In this document: positions 25,289 through 32,544 of the stretch, one piece after another | Numbering within the stretch: position 1 is the first letter of the stretch | Layout: each line of letters starts with the position of its first letter | Origin: Flavobacteriaceae bacterium | Lineage (GTDB): Bacteria; Bacteroidota; Bacteroidia; Flavobacteriales; Flavobacteriaceae | NCBI GenBank assembly: GCA_021647985.1 | Contig: JAKITQ010000036.1 | Location: 1 to 32,544 of the forward strand | DNA length: 32,544 bases | Direction: 5' to 3' | Program-made: the position numbers and the translations under genes | The notes under the pieces: generated by a model | The model's database searches: none | What the model was told of the DNA's origin: nothing | The model's input: only the letters and a program-made list of their open reading frames with translations

Positions 25289-26050
25289 TTATTTTATACA
25301 AACAGGGAGTATTTCATTTTTAGTTAATCTATATTTATCGACTAAAGGAGCAGAAAGTTTTTTTGAATAATTTACTTCGCTTACTGTAAATCCAACTTTT
25401 CTTAAACGATCAAAATAATCCTTGCCATAAACTCTTACATGATCGTACTGGCCAAAATGTTTTTTTCTTTCTTCTTTAGACGTAATATTAAAATCTTCAT
25501 AGGTTTTTTCTAAACTCAAATCTTGAGGTACTTGAAAAATACCCATACCTCCAGGTATTAAAACCCGATGAAGTTCTTTTATGGCTTTGGCATCATCTTC
25601 AATATGTTCTAACACATGGTTACAAAAAACAATATCAAAACTATTGTCTTTAAAAGGTAAATCTAAAATATCGGCTTTTATATCAACGATAGGTGAGTAT
25701 AAATCGGCTGTGGTATAATTTAAGTTTTTCAAGTTTTTAAAAATGTCTAAAAAACATTGTTCAGGAGCCATATGTAGCACTTTTTTCTTTGCAGTAAAAA
25801 AATCGGTTTCGTTTTTTAAATAGAGCCAAATCAAACGGTGCCTTTCAAGGGATAAGGTACTTGGTGACAAAACATTCTCTCGTTGTTTTCCATAACCATA
25901 GGGTAAGAATTTTTTAAAACTTTTACCATCAATCGGATCTGTATATTTATTTCCTTTAAGCCAAAAAGCCAATATGGGTCTGGCCAAATAACTTAGTTTA
26001 ATTAAGTAAGGCCTTGGTATAATATTTAATATGTATTTAAAGAGTTTCAA
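25289..26050 (-). CDS. Class I SAM-dependent methyltransferase
   Basis: The 253-residue protein carries the Rossmann methyltransferase core. Motif I is degenerate, VLHMAPEQCFLDIFKN (residues ~90-105, in place of the usual glycine-rich loop), followed by an acidic strand-2 end TTADLYS. Motif II is ADILDLPFKDNSFDIVFCNH, then VLEHIEDDAKAIKELHRVLIPGGMGIFQVP. This is the Methyltransf_11 pattern. The substrate is unknown. The N-terminal ~85 residues are basic and aromatic (RPYLIKLSYLARPILAFWLKG), suggesting membrane proximity or an unusual acceptor. It stands alone between a repeat-rich gap and the 414-nt gap, on the minus strand like its neighbours. Confidence 0.85.
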   Translation of the reverse strand: MKLFKYILNIIPRPYLIKLSYLARPILAFWLKGNKYTDPIDGKSFKKFLPYGYGKQRENVLSPSTLSLERHRLIWLYLKNETDFFTAKKKVLHMAPEQCFLDIFKNLKNLNYTTADLYSPIVDIKADILDLPFKDNSFDIVFCNHVLEHIEDDAKAIKELHRVLIPGGMGIFQVPQDLSLEKTYEDFNITSKEERKKHFGQYDHVRVYGKDYFDRLRKVGFTVSEVNYSKKLSAPLVDKYRLTKNEILPVCIK

Positions 26051-26057
26051 GTTATTT

Positions 26058-26190
26058 CACAGAGTTACTCAGTGCTCACACAGAGATTCACAGAGTTGCG
26101 TTAATAAATCTTTTTAATTCGTTTTTTAGTAGTTTAGTATGGATCATTATATCTCAGCGTATCTCTGTATTTCTTCGAGTGTCTCAGTGG
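26058..26190. repeat. CACAGAG repeat cluster with opposing CTCTGT/CTCAGTG arm
   Basis: CACAGAG occurs at 26058-26064, 26079-26085 and 26089-26095. About 65-90 nt later comes the complementary-sense set: TCTCAG, CTCTGT (26163-26168) and CTCAGTGG. The two clusters can fold into one large imperfect hairpin between the map and methyltransferase genes. Similar CACAGAG-rich intergenic elements are seen scattered in many bacterial genomes; identity to a named element was not tested. Confidence 0.6.
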
Positions 26191-26195
26191 AATAG

Positions 26196-26999
26196 TTATT
26201 GTCTAAATTCCTCTTCTTCATTACTCACAATACCCAAAGATTCATATACATATTTAAAAGTAGAAAGTAATTCCGGTTTACCATTAACAATAGCAACATC
26301 ATGTTCAAAATGTGCACTTGGTTGCAAGTCAGCAGTTTTAATGGTCCAACCATCACTAAATTGTTTGATGCGATGTGTACCTAAATTAATCATAGGTTCA
26401 ATGGCAACTACCATACCTTCTTTAATTTTTTTGCCCCTACCTCTTTTTCCGTAATTTGGCATTTCAGGATCTTCGTGCATACTTTTACCTAGACCATGTC
26501 CTACCAATTCTCGAACCACACCATAACCGTGTTTCTCGGTGTAATTTTGAATGGCAAATCCAACATCTCCTACTCGGTTACCCGCTCTAAATTGCCGGAT
26601 TCCTTCATACAAACTTTCTTTGGTAACCTGAAGTAATTTTTTAGTTTCTTCTGCAATTTCACCAATAGCAAAAGTATAGGCATGATCACCGTAAAAACCA
26701 TTTTTTAAAGCACCGCAGTCTACAGATATTATATCGCCTTCTACCAAGGGAGCATTGTTTGGAATGCCATGCACAACTTGTTCATTTGGACTCATACACA
26801 GTGTGTTAGGGAAATCATACAGGCCCAAAAATCCAGGAATTGCTCCGTGATCTCTAATGTGTTCTTCAGCAATTTTATCCAATTGTAAAGTGGTAACTCC
26901 AGGTTGAATTGCTTTTGCAATTTCACCTAAAGTTTTTGAAACAATTAAAGCACTCTCACGCATCAATTCAATCTCTTCTCTGGATTTTATTTTTATCAT
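26196..26999 (-). CDS. map: Methionine aminopeptidase, type I
   Basis: The 267-residue length is normal for type I MetAP, which removes the initiator Met from nascent proteins in the cytosol. The five metal ligands are present: Asp94 (VDCGA), Asp105 (FYGDHAY), His168 (VGHGLGKSMHE), Glu201 (AIEPMI) and Glu232 (FEHDVAIV). The substrate-pocket motif VHGIPN (77-81 region) is also intact. There is no N-terminal zinc-finger or SH3 extension. A good -7 promoter element (TATCTTTG) lies 21 nt upstream of the start on the same strand. The usual ribosomal-operon neighbours (secY, infA) are absent, so this is a stand-alone copy. Confidence 0.97.
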   Translation of the reverse strand: MIKIKSREEIELMRESALIVSKTLGEIAKAIQPGVTTLQLDKIAEEHIRDHGAIPGFLGLYDFPNTLCMSPNEQVVHGIPNNAPLVEGDIISVDCGALKNGFYGDHAYTFAIGEIAEETKKLLQVTKESLYEGIRQFRAGNRVGDVGFAIQNYTEKHGYGVVRELVGHGLGKSMHEDPEMPNYGKRGRGKKIKEGMVVAIEPMINLGTHRIKQFSDGWTIKTADLQPSAHFEHDVAIVNGKPELLSTFKYVYESLGIVSNEEEEFRQ

Positions 27000-27020
27000 T
27001 TAATTGGAAATTAATTCCTG

Positions 27021-27028
27021 CAAAGATA
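27021..27028 (-). promoter_or_regulatory. -7 promoter element of map
   Basis: On the minus strand the octamer reads TATCTTTG followed by CA, a very common form of the Bacteroidetes TAnnTTTG element. It lies 21 nt before the map start. No clear TTG -33 at standard spacing was seen. Confidence 0.55.
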
Positions 27029-27066
27029 CAGAAAAGCAAAAAGTTATATGTAAAAATAAGAACAGT

Positions 27067-28896
27067 CTATTTCACCTTAAATATATTGTTGGTTCTGTCT
27101 ATATCTGCCATTAAAAGAGATGAGTCAACCTCTACTTTTTGAATAGTTTTCTTAACTGTAAATGTAAAATTAGGGTTACCCCATGACCAATTAGAAAGTA
27201 TAGTCGCTTTTGTTGGCTTTTTACCTAACATCATTTGTAATGGAATATAAAAATTCTCTATAGAACCATCTTTATAGGTTACTTTTAAATCAATTGGCAT
27301 GGGCATTTGCCCAATTCTATTCAGGGTTATTTCCTTATCAGATATTGATTGTACTGAATAATCAATAGTATGTGTTGTTTGTTGCCATTCATTCAAATAC
27401 CAGTCCAATTGTATGCCCGAAACCAATTCGGCTACATGTTTTATATCGTTTGGGTTAGGGTGTTTAAACTTAAAATCGGCATAATATTTTTTTAGGGTAT
27501 TAGCCAGGTTTTCTTTGCCAATAATATAACCGAGTTGTGATAAAAATATTTGACCTTTATGATAGCTACCTATACCATATGCCATGTTTGTATTATAACG
27601 GTCGGCCTGTGTTGTTAAAGGTTCTTCTCTGCCTGAATTGGCCAAATAAGCATAGTTTTTATATACCCTTTCAAACATAAAATTATCATTAGGGCTAAAT
27701 TTATTTTTTGCTAGTGTACTTACATAAGATGCAAACCCTTCATCCATCCACGGATGTTTAGATTCATTCGTTGCCAATACAAATTGAAACCAAGCATGCG
27801 CCATTTCATGTCGCATAGTGCCAACCAAAGCGCCATATTTTACATCACCATTTAGCAAAGTACTCATACCGTATTCCATACCACCGTCTCCTCCTTGAAT
27901 AATAGAATATTGTTTGTATGGATAGTCTCCTATGGTTTTATTATAAAACAGCATGGTTTTTACTGCTTCATCTTGCATTTTTTTCCAGTTTTCAATAGTA
28001 TTAGGCTTGTTTTTATATAAAAAGTGTAGTGTTGCACCATTAGGAACATGTTTTATATCGTGCAAATAATCATCATCTGCAGCCCAAGTAAAATCATGAA
28101 CATTTGGTGCTTTAAAATGCCATGTTAATTTTTTGCCTTTTGGCAGATTTAATTTTTTAGAACCATCTTCATAACCATGGCCAATTTGTTGTGGGTTTTG
28201 AAGATATCCCGTACCACCAATTGTGTAGTTTTTATCGATAGTTATACTTACATCAAAATCGCCCCATACGCCGTAAAACTCTCTGGCAATATATGGATTA
28301 GCATGCCAGCCTTCAAAATCATATTCGGCTAATTTCGGGTACCATTGTGCCATAGATAAAGCAACTCCTTCAGCATTATTTCTTCCTGAACGACGAATTT
28401 GAACAGGGACTTGTCCTTTAAATTTCATTTCAAAAGTTGCCTTCTTTCCTGATTTAATCGCCGTGTTTAATGTTACTTTTAGAATTGTACCAATTACTTC
28501 ATATTTAACGGACTTTCCATTTTGTTTAAGGGATTTTATTTTTTGAAAACCAATTTCGTTTGGCTTTAGCTTAGAAATTCTACTTTCATAGATTGGGTTT
28601 TCTTTAGTACCAATATTATTCACCATTCTACTATCTGGATCTACAATATTTTGCAATCGAATATCCATCTCACTCCCAGGTTGGAAAGCATTGAATTGTA
28701 AATGGTAGAATACTTCATTTAAATCATCAGGTGAATTATTGGTGTAAATCAATTTTTGTTTTCCATCAAATTGGAAGTTATTTACATACATATCAATTTC
28801 CATAGTATAATCTATATGTTGTTGCCAATAAGTATTATTTTGGGCAAATGCAGAAAAGCTTAACAAAGTTATTAAAGCGCAAATAATTTTTATCAT
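27067..28896 (-). CDS. M1-family (gluzincin) metallopeptidase, exported
   Basis: The 609-residue protein has a signal peptide (IICALITLLSFSAFAQ) and an N-terminal beta-rich M1-like domain. The catalytic domain follows with GGMEY (338-342), zinc motif H363-E-M-A-H367 and the third ligand Glu386 in WMDEGFAS, 19 residues after the HExxH as in M1 enzymes. It probably acts in the periplasm or outside the cell as an aminopeptidase. The C-terminal part is shorter than in full four-domain M1 enzymes. No type IX secretion tail was seen. It follows the S8 peptidase gene with a terminator-like hairpin between, so a separate promoter or read-through must drive it. Confidence 0.92.
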   Translation of the reverse strand: MIKIICALITLLSFSAFAQNNTYWQQHIDYTMEIDMYVNNFQFDGKQKLIYTNNSPDDLNEVFYHLQFNAFQPGSEMDIRLQNIVDPDSRMVNNIGTKENPIYESRISKLKPNEIGFQKIKSLKQNGKSVKYEVIGTILKVTLNTAIKSGKKATFEMKFKGQVPVQIRRSGRNNAEGVALSMAQWYPKLAEYDFEGWHANPYIAREFYGVWGDFDVSITIDKNYTIGGTGYLQNPQQIGHGYEDGSKKLNLPKGKKLTWHFKAPNVHDFTWAADDDYLHDIKHVPNGATLHFLYKNKPNTIENWKKMQDEAVKTMLFYNKTIGDYPYKQYSIIQGGDGGMEYGMSTLLNGDVKYGALVGTMRHEMAHAWFQFVLATNESKHPWMDEGFASYVSTLAKNKFSPNDNFMFERVYKNYAYLANSGREEPLTTQADRYNTNMAYGIGSYHKGQIFLSQLGYIIGKENLANTLKKYYADFKFKHPNPNDIKHVAELVSGIQLDWYLNEWQQTTHTIDYSVQSISDKEITLNRIGQMPMPIDLKVTYKDGSIENFYIPLQMMLGKKPTKATILSNWSWGNPNFTFTVKKTIQKVEVDSSLLMADIDRTNNIFKVK

Positions 28897-28914
28897 AATA
28901 TATGTTTAATGGAT

Positions 28915-28957
28915 AAAAGTTCGACTAATATTTGCTTTGCATATTAGTCAAACTTTT
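28915..28957 (-). terminator. Bidirectional-looking intrinsic terminator after the S8 peptidase gene
   Basis: AAAAGTTCGACTAATAT (28915-28931) and ATATTAGTCAAACTTTT (28941-28957) form a 17-bp stem with one wobble/mismatch and a 9-nt loop. On the minus strand the stem ends in CTTTT, fitting termination of the S8 transcript. It stands only 18 nt before the M1 peptidase start, so a regulatory (attenuator-like) role is also possible. Confidence 0.65.
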
Positions 28958-28975
28958 CACAAAAATTTAATTTTT

Positions 28976-30637
28976 TTATTTTCCGTTAACCATTTGGTCA
29001 GCCATTTTTAAGGCATTGTAAGCGTTTAAAACTCTTCCGGAAACGGAAAGGTCACTAAACGGAACTTTTTTTCCATCTCCTTTTGGAAGCAATACATCAA
29101 AATCTATTTTAATTCCAGAGTTCATCAAAATATGTTTAACCTGACTCGCAGAAAGCTGTGGGTAATACGAACGAACCAATGCAGCAACACCAGCAACTTC
29201 AGGAGCTGCCATTGATGTACCCTGTATGGATTTATATTCATTTTTTGGTACTGTAGAATAGATTTCTAATCCAGGAGCAAAAATATCTACATTTAATTTT
29301 CCATAATTTGAAAAAGTAGCTACCAATTTTTCATCGTAATGGCGAGTCATAGCTCCAACGGTTATTACATTATCAGAAAATTCATTTATTTTATCTTTTG
29401 TATCATTCGGAAAATTATCACTTTTATCAATATTTTTACCATCATTACCTGCTGCGTGAACTAATAATACATCTTTACTTGCGGCATATTGTATGGCATC
29501 ATATACCCATTCAGGGTTTGGAGAATAGCTTTTACCAAAACTCATGTTGATAACTTTAGCACCATTGTCTACTGCATAGCGAATTGCTAAGGCAACATCT
29601 TTATCATATTCGTCACCATCAGGAACTGTTCTAACCGACATTAATTTTACGTTTTTAGCAACACCATTCATTCCTTTGCCATTGTTTCTAGTGGCTAAAA
29701 TAATTCCAGTTACATGTGTACCATGCATTTCATCATCTAATGATCCAATAGTGAAGGCATTACCATATGGTATATCTTTTATATCATAGGCATTATCACC
29801 AGTTGTTCTACCGTTAAAATCAAGGTTGTACATTACATTTACTTGAGACCCGTAATATTTAAGTCCACCTTCTAATTGTTCTAAAACCTCTGAAGCCGTT
29901 CCACCATTACCAACAATTTGCATTAAAATCGGACTTTTATCCGCTTCTTCTAATGTGTTTAAATCTGCTATAGTATAATCTTCTTTGCCTAATTTCTTAA
30001 CTGCATCGTCATGGGCACTAGTTAAATATTTTTTTGTTTTTAAATAATATTCATAGTTGCTATTAGCTTCGACAATTCTTTTTTCAAAATCCTTTTTTAC
30101 TTTTTGAAAATAAACAAATTCATCTTTGTCTTTTGCAGAAATTTGATCTTCTGTTTTTGTTCCAAATTTTGTATTTAATTTTTTATAAATACGCGTTACT
30201 TCTAGTTGTTCGGGAGTTGCTGTTCCTTCTCCACCAATAAAATTCCATCCATGTATGTCATCTATATAGCCGTTTTTGTCATCATCTTTACCATTTCCAG
30301 CAATTTCATCACTATTGATCCAGGTATTGTCTTTTAAATCTTCATGGGTATTATCGATACCCGAATCAATTACGGCAACAAGTACTGTGGTTGCTTTTTT
30401 ATCTGCAACAAAGGCATAGGCCTTATCCAAACTCATTCCGGGAATGGAATCGGAAGTAATATCGGTATGTGGCCATTTTTGAATCTCTTCCTTGCTCATA
30501 TCCCCTTGCTTCGCAGGAATTGAAATAGCAGTGGTTGAGCCTTCTGGAACAACTAAGTTATGTATGTTTTTTGTTGTGCTACAACTTGCAAGAACAACGG
30601 CCAAACTTAAGCCTAAAATCAATTTTTTTTGTATCAT
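28976..30637 (-). CDS. S8 subtilisin-like serine protease, predicted lipoprotein
   Basis: The 553-residue protein has a lipobox ending at Cys19 (AVVLASC), so it is probably an anchored envelope protease. The catalytic triad is complete: Asp91 (AVIDSGIDNTHEDL), His305 (MHGTHVTGI) and Ser475 (GTSMAAPEVAGVAALV), with oxyanion Asn398 (HAAGNDG). The Asp-to-His distance is 214 residues, where a few tens are normal. The insert (~140-280) is Lys/Glu-rich and helical. No type IX secretion tail is present at the C-terminus (MADQMVNGK). It lies 24 nt after the MBL-fold gene and probably shares its transcript, ending at the hairpin at 28915-28957. Confidence 0.93.
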   Translation of the reverse strand: MIQKKLILGLSLAVVLASCSTTKNIHNLVVPEGSTTAISIPAKQGDMSKEEIQKWPHTDITSDSIPGMSLDKAYAFVADKKATTVLVAVIDSGIDNTHEDLKDNTWINSDEIAGNGKDDDKNGYIDDIHGWNFIGGEGTATPEQLEVTRIYKKLNTKFGTKTEDQISAKDKDEFVYFQKVKKDFEKRIVEANSNYEYYLKTKKYLTSAHDDAVKKLGKEDYTIADLNTLEEADKSPILMQIVGNGGTASEVLEQLEGGLKYYGSQVNVMYNLDFNGRTTGDNAYDIKDIPYGNAFTIGSLDDEMHGTHVTGIILATRNNGKGMNGVAKNVKLMSVRTVPDGDEYDKDVALAIRYAVDNGAKVINMSFGKSYSPNPEWVYDAIQYAASKDVLLVHAAGNDGKNIDKSDNFPNDTKDKINEFSDNVITVGAMTRHYDEKLVATFSNYGKLNVDIFAPGLEIYSTVPKNEYKSIQGTSMAAPEVAGVAALVRSYYPQLSASQVKHILMNSGIKIDFDVLLPKGDGKKVPFSDLSVSGRVLNAYNALKMADQMVNGK

Positions 30638-30661
30638 TTTAATTTAATAATTGGTTGTTTT

Positions 30662-31522
30662 TTATTTGAATATTTCATTGAATTTAAATGTTTGATCTAA
30701 CCTTACACCCTTTTCCGTATGCTTAACGGTACAAACTTCATTATTAGCATCGTGCTCTAAAAACAAGTAATAATTTTTATCGGCTGCTTCTTTTAAAAAC
30801 TTTGCTTTTTCATCCATAGTTACTAGTGGTCGAGCATCATAACTCATTACATAGGGTAGTGGAATATGTCCTACAGTTGGTAGTAAATCGGCCATAAAAA
30901 CCAAAATTTTATCTTGATATTTTATATGTGGGATCATTTGTTTTTCGGTATGACCATCTGCAAATAATATATCAAATCCTAAAGCTGATTTTTGTAAATA
31001 TTTATTTTCCGGAATCGCAATATAATTTAATTGACCACTATTTTCAATAGGGTTGATGTTTTCTTTTAAAAAGGAAGCTTTTTCACGAGGGTTAGGTTCT
31101 GTAGCCCATTTCCAGTGATTTTTATTGCTCCAGTATTTTGCATTTTTAAATGCAGGTTCGTATCCGGTTTTATTTTTATTCCATTGTATGCTTCCACCAC
31201 AATGGTCAAAATGCAAATGTGTTAAAAACACATCGGTTATATCATCTCTATGAAATCCATATTTGGCCAATGAACTATCTAAAGTCGCATCCCCGAAAGG
31301 GAAATAATAACCAAAAAATTTATCAGATTGTTTATCTCCGGTGCCATTGTCAATTAAAATCAACTGATTGCCGTCTTTAATGAGCATACATCTTAAACCC
31401 ATGTCAATTAGGTTATTACTGTCTGCTGGATTGGTTCTTTGCCAAATAGCCTTTGGTACTACGCCAAACATTGCGCCACCATCTAATTTGAAGTTACCTG
31501 TTTCAATTGGGTAAATTTGCAT
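30662..31522 (-). CDS. MBL-fold metallo-hydrolase
   Basis: Starting at the ATG at 31522 the protein has 286 residues and begins MQIYPIETGNFKLDGGAMFG. The longer ORF from 31594 is rejected because its first codons are the tRNA-Cys terminator stem. The metallo-beta-lactamase motif THLHFDHCGG provides His102, His104, Asp106 and His107. Later ligands probably come from FADGHTE, MADLLPTVGHIP and the final LEHDAN. Features resemble the lactonase / RNase-Z-like single-domain MBL enzymes. The substrate is unknown. The S8 peptidase gene follows after 24 nt. Confidence 0.88.
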   Translation of the reverse strand: MQIYPIETGNFKLDGGAMFGVVPKAIWQRTNPADSNNLIDMGLRCMLIKDGNQLILIDNGTGDKQSDKFFGYYFPFGDATLDSSLAKYGFHRDDITDVFLTHLHFDHCGGSIQWNKNKTGYEPAFKNAKYWSNKNHWKWATEPNPREKASFLKENINPIENSGQLNYIAIPENKYLQKSALGFDILFADGHTEKQMIPHIKYQDKILVFMADLLPTVGHIPLPYVMSYDARPLVTMDEKAKFLKEAADKNYYLFLEHDANNEVCTVKHTEKGVRLDQTFKFNEIFK

Positions 31523-31582
31523 GGAATAAAAATAAGGTTTACAAATATGCAAAAAATAGTGTAAACGGATGTTAAATAAATC

Positions 31583-31620
31583 AAAAAACCTCATTACAAT
31601 TTTTATTAGTAATGAGGTTT
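31583..31620 (-). terminator. Intrinsic terminator of the tRNA-Cys gene
   Basis: On the minus strand AAACCTCATTAC (31620-31609) and GTAATGAGGTTT (31597-31586) form a perfect 12-bp stem with an 11-nt loop, followed by a T-run (TTT at 31585-31583 continuing the stem's own T's). It lies directly after the tRNA 3' end. Confidence 0.85.
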
Positions 31621-31625
31621 AAAAG

Positions 31626-31696
31626 AGGCGTCAAGCGGATTCGAACCGCTGTGGGAGCTTTTGCAGAGCCCAGCCTAGCCACTCGGCCATGACGCC
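31626..31696 (-). tRNA. tRNA-Cys (anticodon GCA)
   Basis: The 71-nt cloverleaf on the minus strand folds fully. The acceptor GGCGTCA pairs with TGACGCC. The D arm is GCC/GGC, the anticodon stem GGGCT/AGCTC with loop CTGCAAA gives anticodon GCA, and the T arm is AGCGG/CCGCT with TTCGAAT. The discriminator is U, as required by cysteinyl-tRNA synthetase. CCA is not encoded. A promoter lies 12 nt upstream and a strong terminator follows. Confidence 0.97.
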
Positions 31697-31707
31697 AAAA
31701 TCGGCTG

Positions 31708-31737
31708 CAAATTTACATAAAAAAATAATGTTTACAA
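31708..31737 (-). promoter_or_regulatory. tRNA-Cys promoter
   Basis: On the minus strand TTG (31737-31735), a 19-nt spacer and TAAATTTG (31715-31708) match the Bacteroidetes -33/-7 consensus closely. The mature tRNA 5' end lies 12 nt downstream. Confidence 0.7.
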
Positions 31738-31835
31738 TTAATTGATGGTAATTATTTTTTATAAATAAATCTTTTAGTTCAAGCCTATCTAAGGAAACCA
31801 AATCATAGTCATATCTAAAATTTAAAGCAAATAAA

Positions 31836-32192
31836 TTACCTTTTCCTATCCATTATAATGGAAACCATTGCAACGTTGCCACCAATTGGGGGGTTTAATT
31901 TTGAAACTTTAACTTTGACTTCATTCACCAATGGAATTTCAAATAATATTCTATCTAAAATTTTATCAGCAACAGTTTCAAGTAATTTCGTTCTGATAGC
32001 CATTTCTTCTTTAACAATTTTATTTAAATGTACATAATCTACAGTATCTTGTAATTGGTCTGATTTGGAAGATTTTTTTAGATTGGCCTTAACGGATAAA
32101 TCAATTCTATAATCTGAGCCAATTTTACCTTCTTCTATCAAGCATCCATGATAGGCATATACTTTAATATTTTTTACTTTTATTATTCCCAA
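31836..32192 (-). CDS. folB: Dihydroneopterin aldolase
   Basis: The start is taken as TTG at 32192, giving 118 residues, the usual FolB length. The upstream extension to 32264 contains the gene's own promoter (TATATTTG) and has no homology-like features. The protein reads IIKVKNIKVYAYHGCLIEEG (the FolB opening with Tyr-x-His-Gly), then GSDYRIDLSVKANL and a Tyr within DTVDYVHLNKIV. The active-site Glu lies in LLETVADKI, with SKLNPPIGGNVAMVSIIMDR at the end. It converts dihydroneopterin to 6-hydroxymethyl-dihydropterin in folate synthesis. No other folate gene is in the window. Confidence 0.93.
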   Translation of the reverse strand: MGIIKVKNIKVYAYHGCLIEEGKIGSDYRIDLSVKANLKKSSKSDQLQDTVDYVHLNKIVKEEMAIRTKLLETVADKILDRILFEIPLVNEVKVKVSKLNPPIGGNVAMVSIIMDRKR

Positions 32193-32207
32193 AGAAAAAG
32201 TTTTTTG

Positions 32208-32240
32208 CAAATATACTATAATGTAGTTTTTTATTTCAAA
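32208..32240 (-). promoter_or_regulatory. folB promoter
   Basis: On the minus strand TTTG (32240-32237), a 21-nt spacer and TATATTTG (32215-32208) match the phylum consensus. The TTG start at 32192 follows 16 nt after the -7 element, giving a very short leader and arguing against the upstream ATG at 32264. Confidence 0.65.
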
Positions 32241-32436
32241 GCTTCGCTTTAAATTTACCTTCATAGAAGGAATGTAATAAAAGTAAGTTATTTTCTGCGA
32301 TATCGTCTATGAAGTTAAATTTAAATAAATTTGGTAAATATCAAATAATAAATAAACACTCATGAAATTTAGAGAAAAATTTATAGTCCTATCTATTATT
32401 ATTGCAATACTTATATTACAATACTTCGTTATAAAC

Positions 32437-32544
32437 TTAGGCTGCAATAGTTCCATAGTATAATAGTTCTTGGGCTTTACGTTTATTTTTAGCAGAGTGT
32501 GGGTTAATACCGAACTTGCTAAAAAATCGATTCAATTGTAACAT
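32437..32544 (-). CDS. Possible gene end or small ORF at the right edge, unrecognised
   Basis: The minus strand is open from the window edge to a TAA at 32437-32439. The peptide is basic (KFGINPHSAKNKRKAQELL, then YYGTIAA). ATG coincides exactly with the edge, so a longer gene entering from the right is possible. No family was recognised. Confidence 0.25.
   Translation of the reverse strand: MLQLNRFFSKFGINPHSAKNKRKAQELLYYGTIAA

Larger units (their letters stand above)
32193..32544. other. Right-end 352 nt: folB promoter and two overlapping tiny ORFs
   Basis: Apart from the folB promoter there are two opposed small ORFs. A plus-strand 33-residue ORF at 32362-32463 (FREKFIVLSIIIAILILQYF) would encode a one-helix membrane peptide. 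A minus-strand 35-codon ORF lies at 32437-32544 (LNRFFSKFGINPHSAKNKRK), which may continue beyond the edge. Neither is supported by a promoter or a recognised family. Confidence 0.35.

Noticed and set aside
31523..31594. 24-residue N-terminal extension of the MBL-fold protein
   Set aside because: Its first codons are the stem and T-run of the tRNA-Cys terminator; the MBL fold starts at MQIYPIETG.
32193..32264. N-terminal extension of FolB from ATG 32264
   Set aside because: It contains the gene's own -33/-7 promoter, and family length fits the TTG start at 32192.
1..32544. CRISPR array, prophage, IS element or origin of replication
   Set aside because: No regularly spaced repeats, transposase, integrase, phage genes or DnaA-box cluster were seen; the repeats found are short and isolated.

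Overview
This is a low-GC chromosomal segment from a member of the Bacteroidetes, most likely a Flavobacteriia/Flavobacteriaceae species. The evidence is the strong A+T bias, near-absence of Shine-Dalgarno sites, several TAnnTTTG (-7) / TTG (-33) promoters typical of the phylum, the Bacteroidetes-type Bat (aerotolerance) operon, and the family content (SPOR-tailed OmpA/PD40 protein, S8 lipoprotein peptidase, M1 peptidase, AddA-like helicase next to cvpA). No phage, transposase, CRISPR or rRNA was seen.

Left part (1-7.7 kb): the N-terminus of a class V aminotransferase-fold protein runs off the left edge. It is followed by a degraded TerB-like gene, a two-domain VOC protein, a small lipoprotein and an iron-uptake locus. 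That locus has a DtxR-type regulator under a palindromic operator and a membrane-anchored DtxR-like protein fused to a FeoA domain. FeoB is split by one in-frame stop codon into a GTPase polypeptide and a permease polypeptide, and a frameshifted outer-membrane protein gene follows. At least three broken genes (one of them arguable) and two short coding-like fragments fall in this part, so it looks like an eroding region. A porin-like gene on the minus strand closes it.

Middle (9-22.8 kb, plus strand): a RecB/AddA-type helicase-nuclease, a CvpA-family membrane protein and panB. After a 383-nt gap comes the Bat operon: MoxR ATPase, DUF58 protein, BatD-like membrane protein, BatA, BatB, BatC (TPR plus a Lys/Asp/Asn tract), BatD and BatE. 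A four-helix-bundle (23S rRNA intervening-sequence type) gene bracketed by inverted repeats is inserted between batA and batB. This is the most unusual insertion in the window.

Right part (22.8-32.5 kb, mostly minus strand): an OmpA-family protein with PD40 and SPOR modules, a SAM methyltransferase, type I methionine aminopeptidase, an M1-like peptidase, an S8 subtilisin-like lipoprotein with a large insertion, an MBL-fold hydrolase, tRNA-Cys(GCA) with a clear promoter and intrinsic terminator, and folB. Repetitive or hairpin-forming intergenic sequences occur at about 14.9, 24.9 and 26.1 kb. Ordinary housekeeping genes dominate. The noteworthy items are the Feo locus architecture and its breaks, and the inserted IVP element in the Bat operon.
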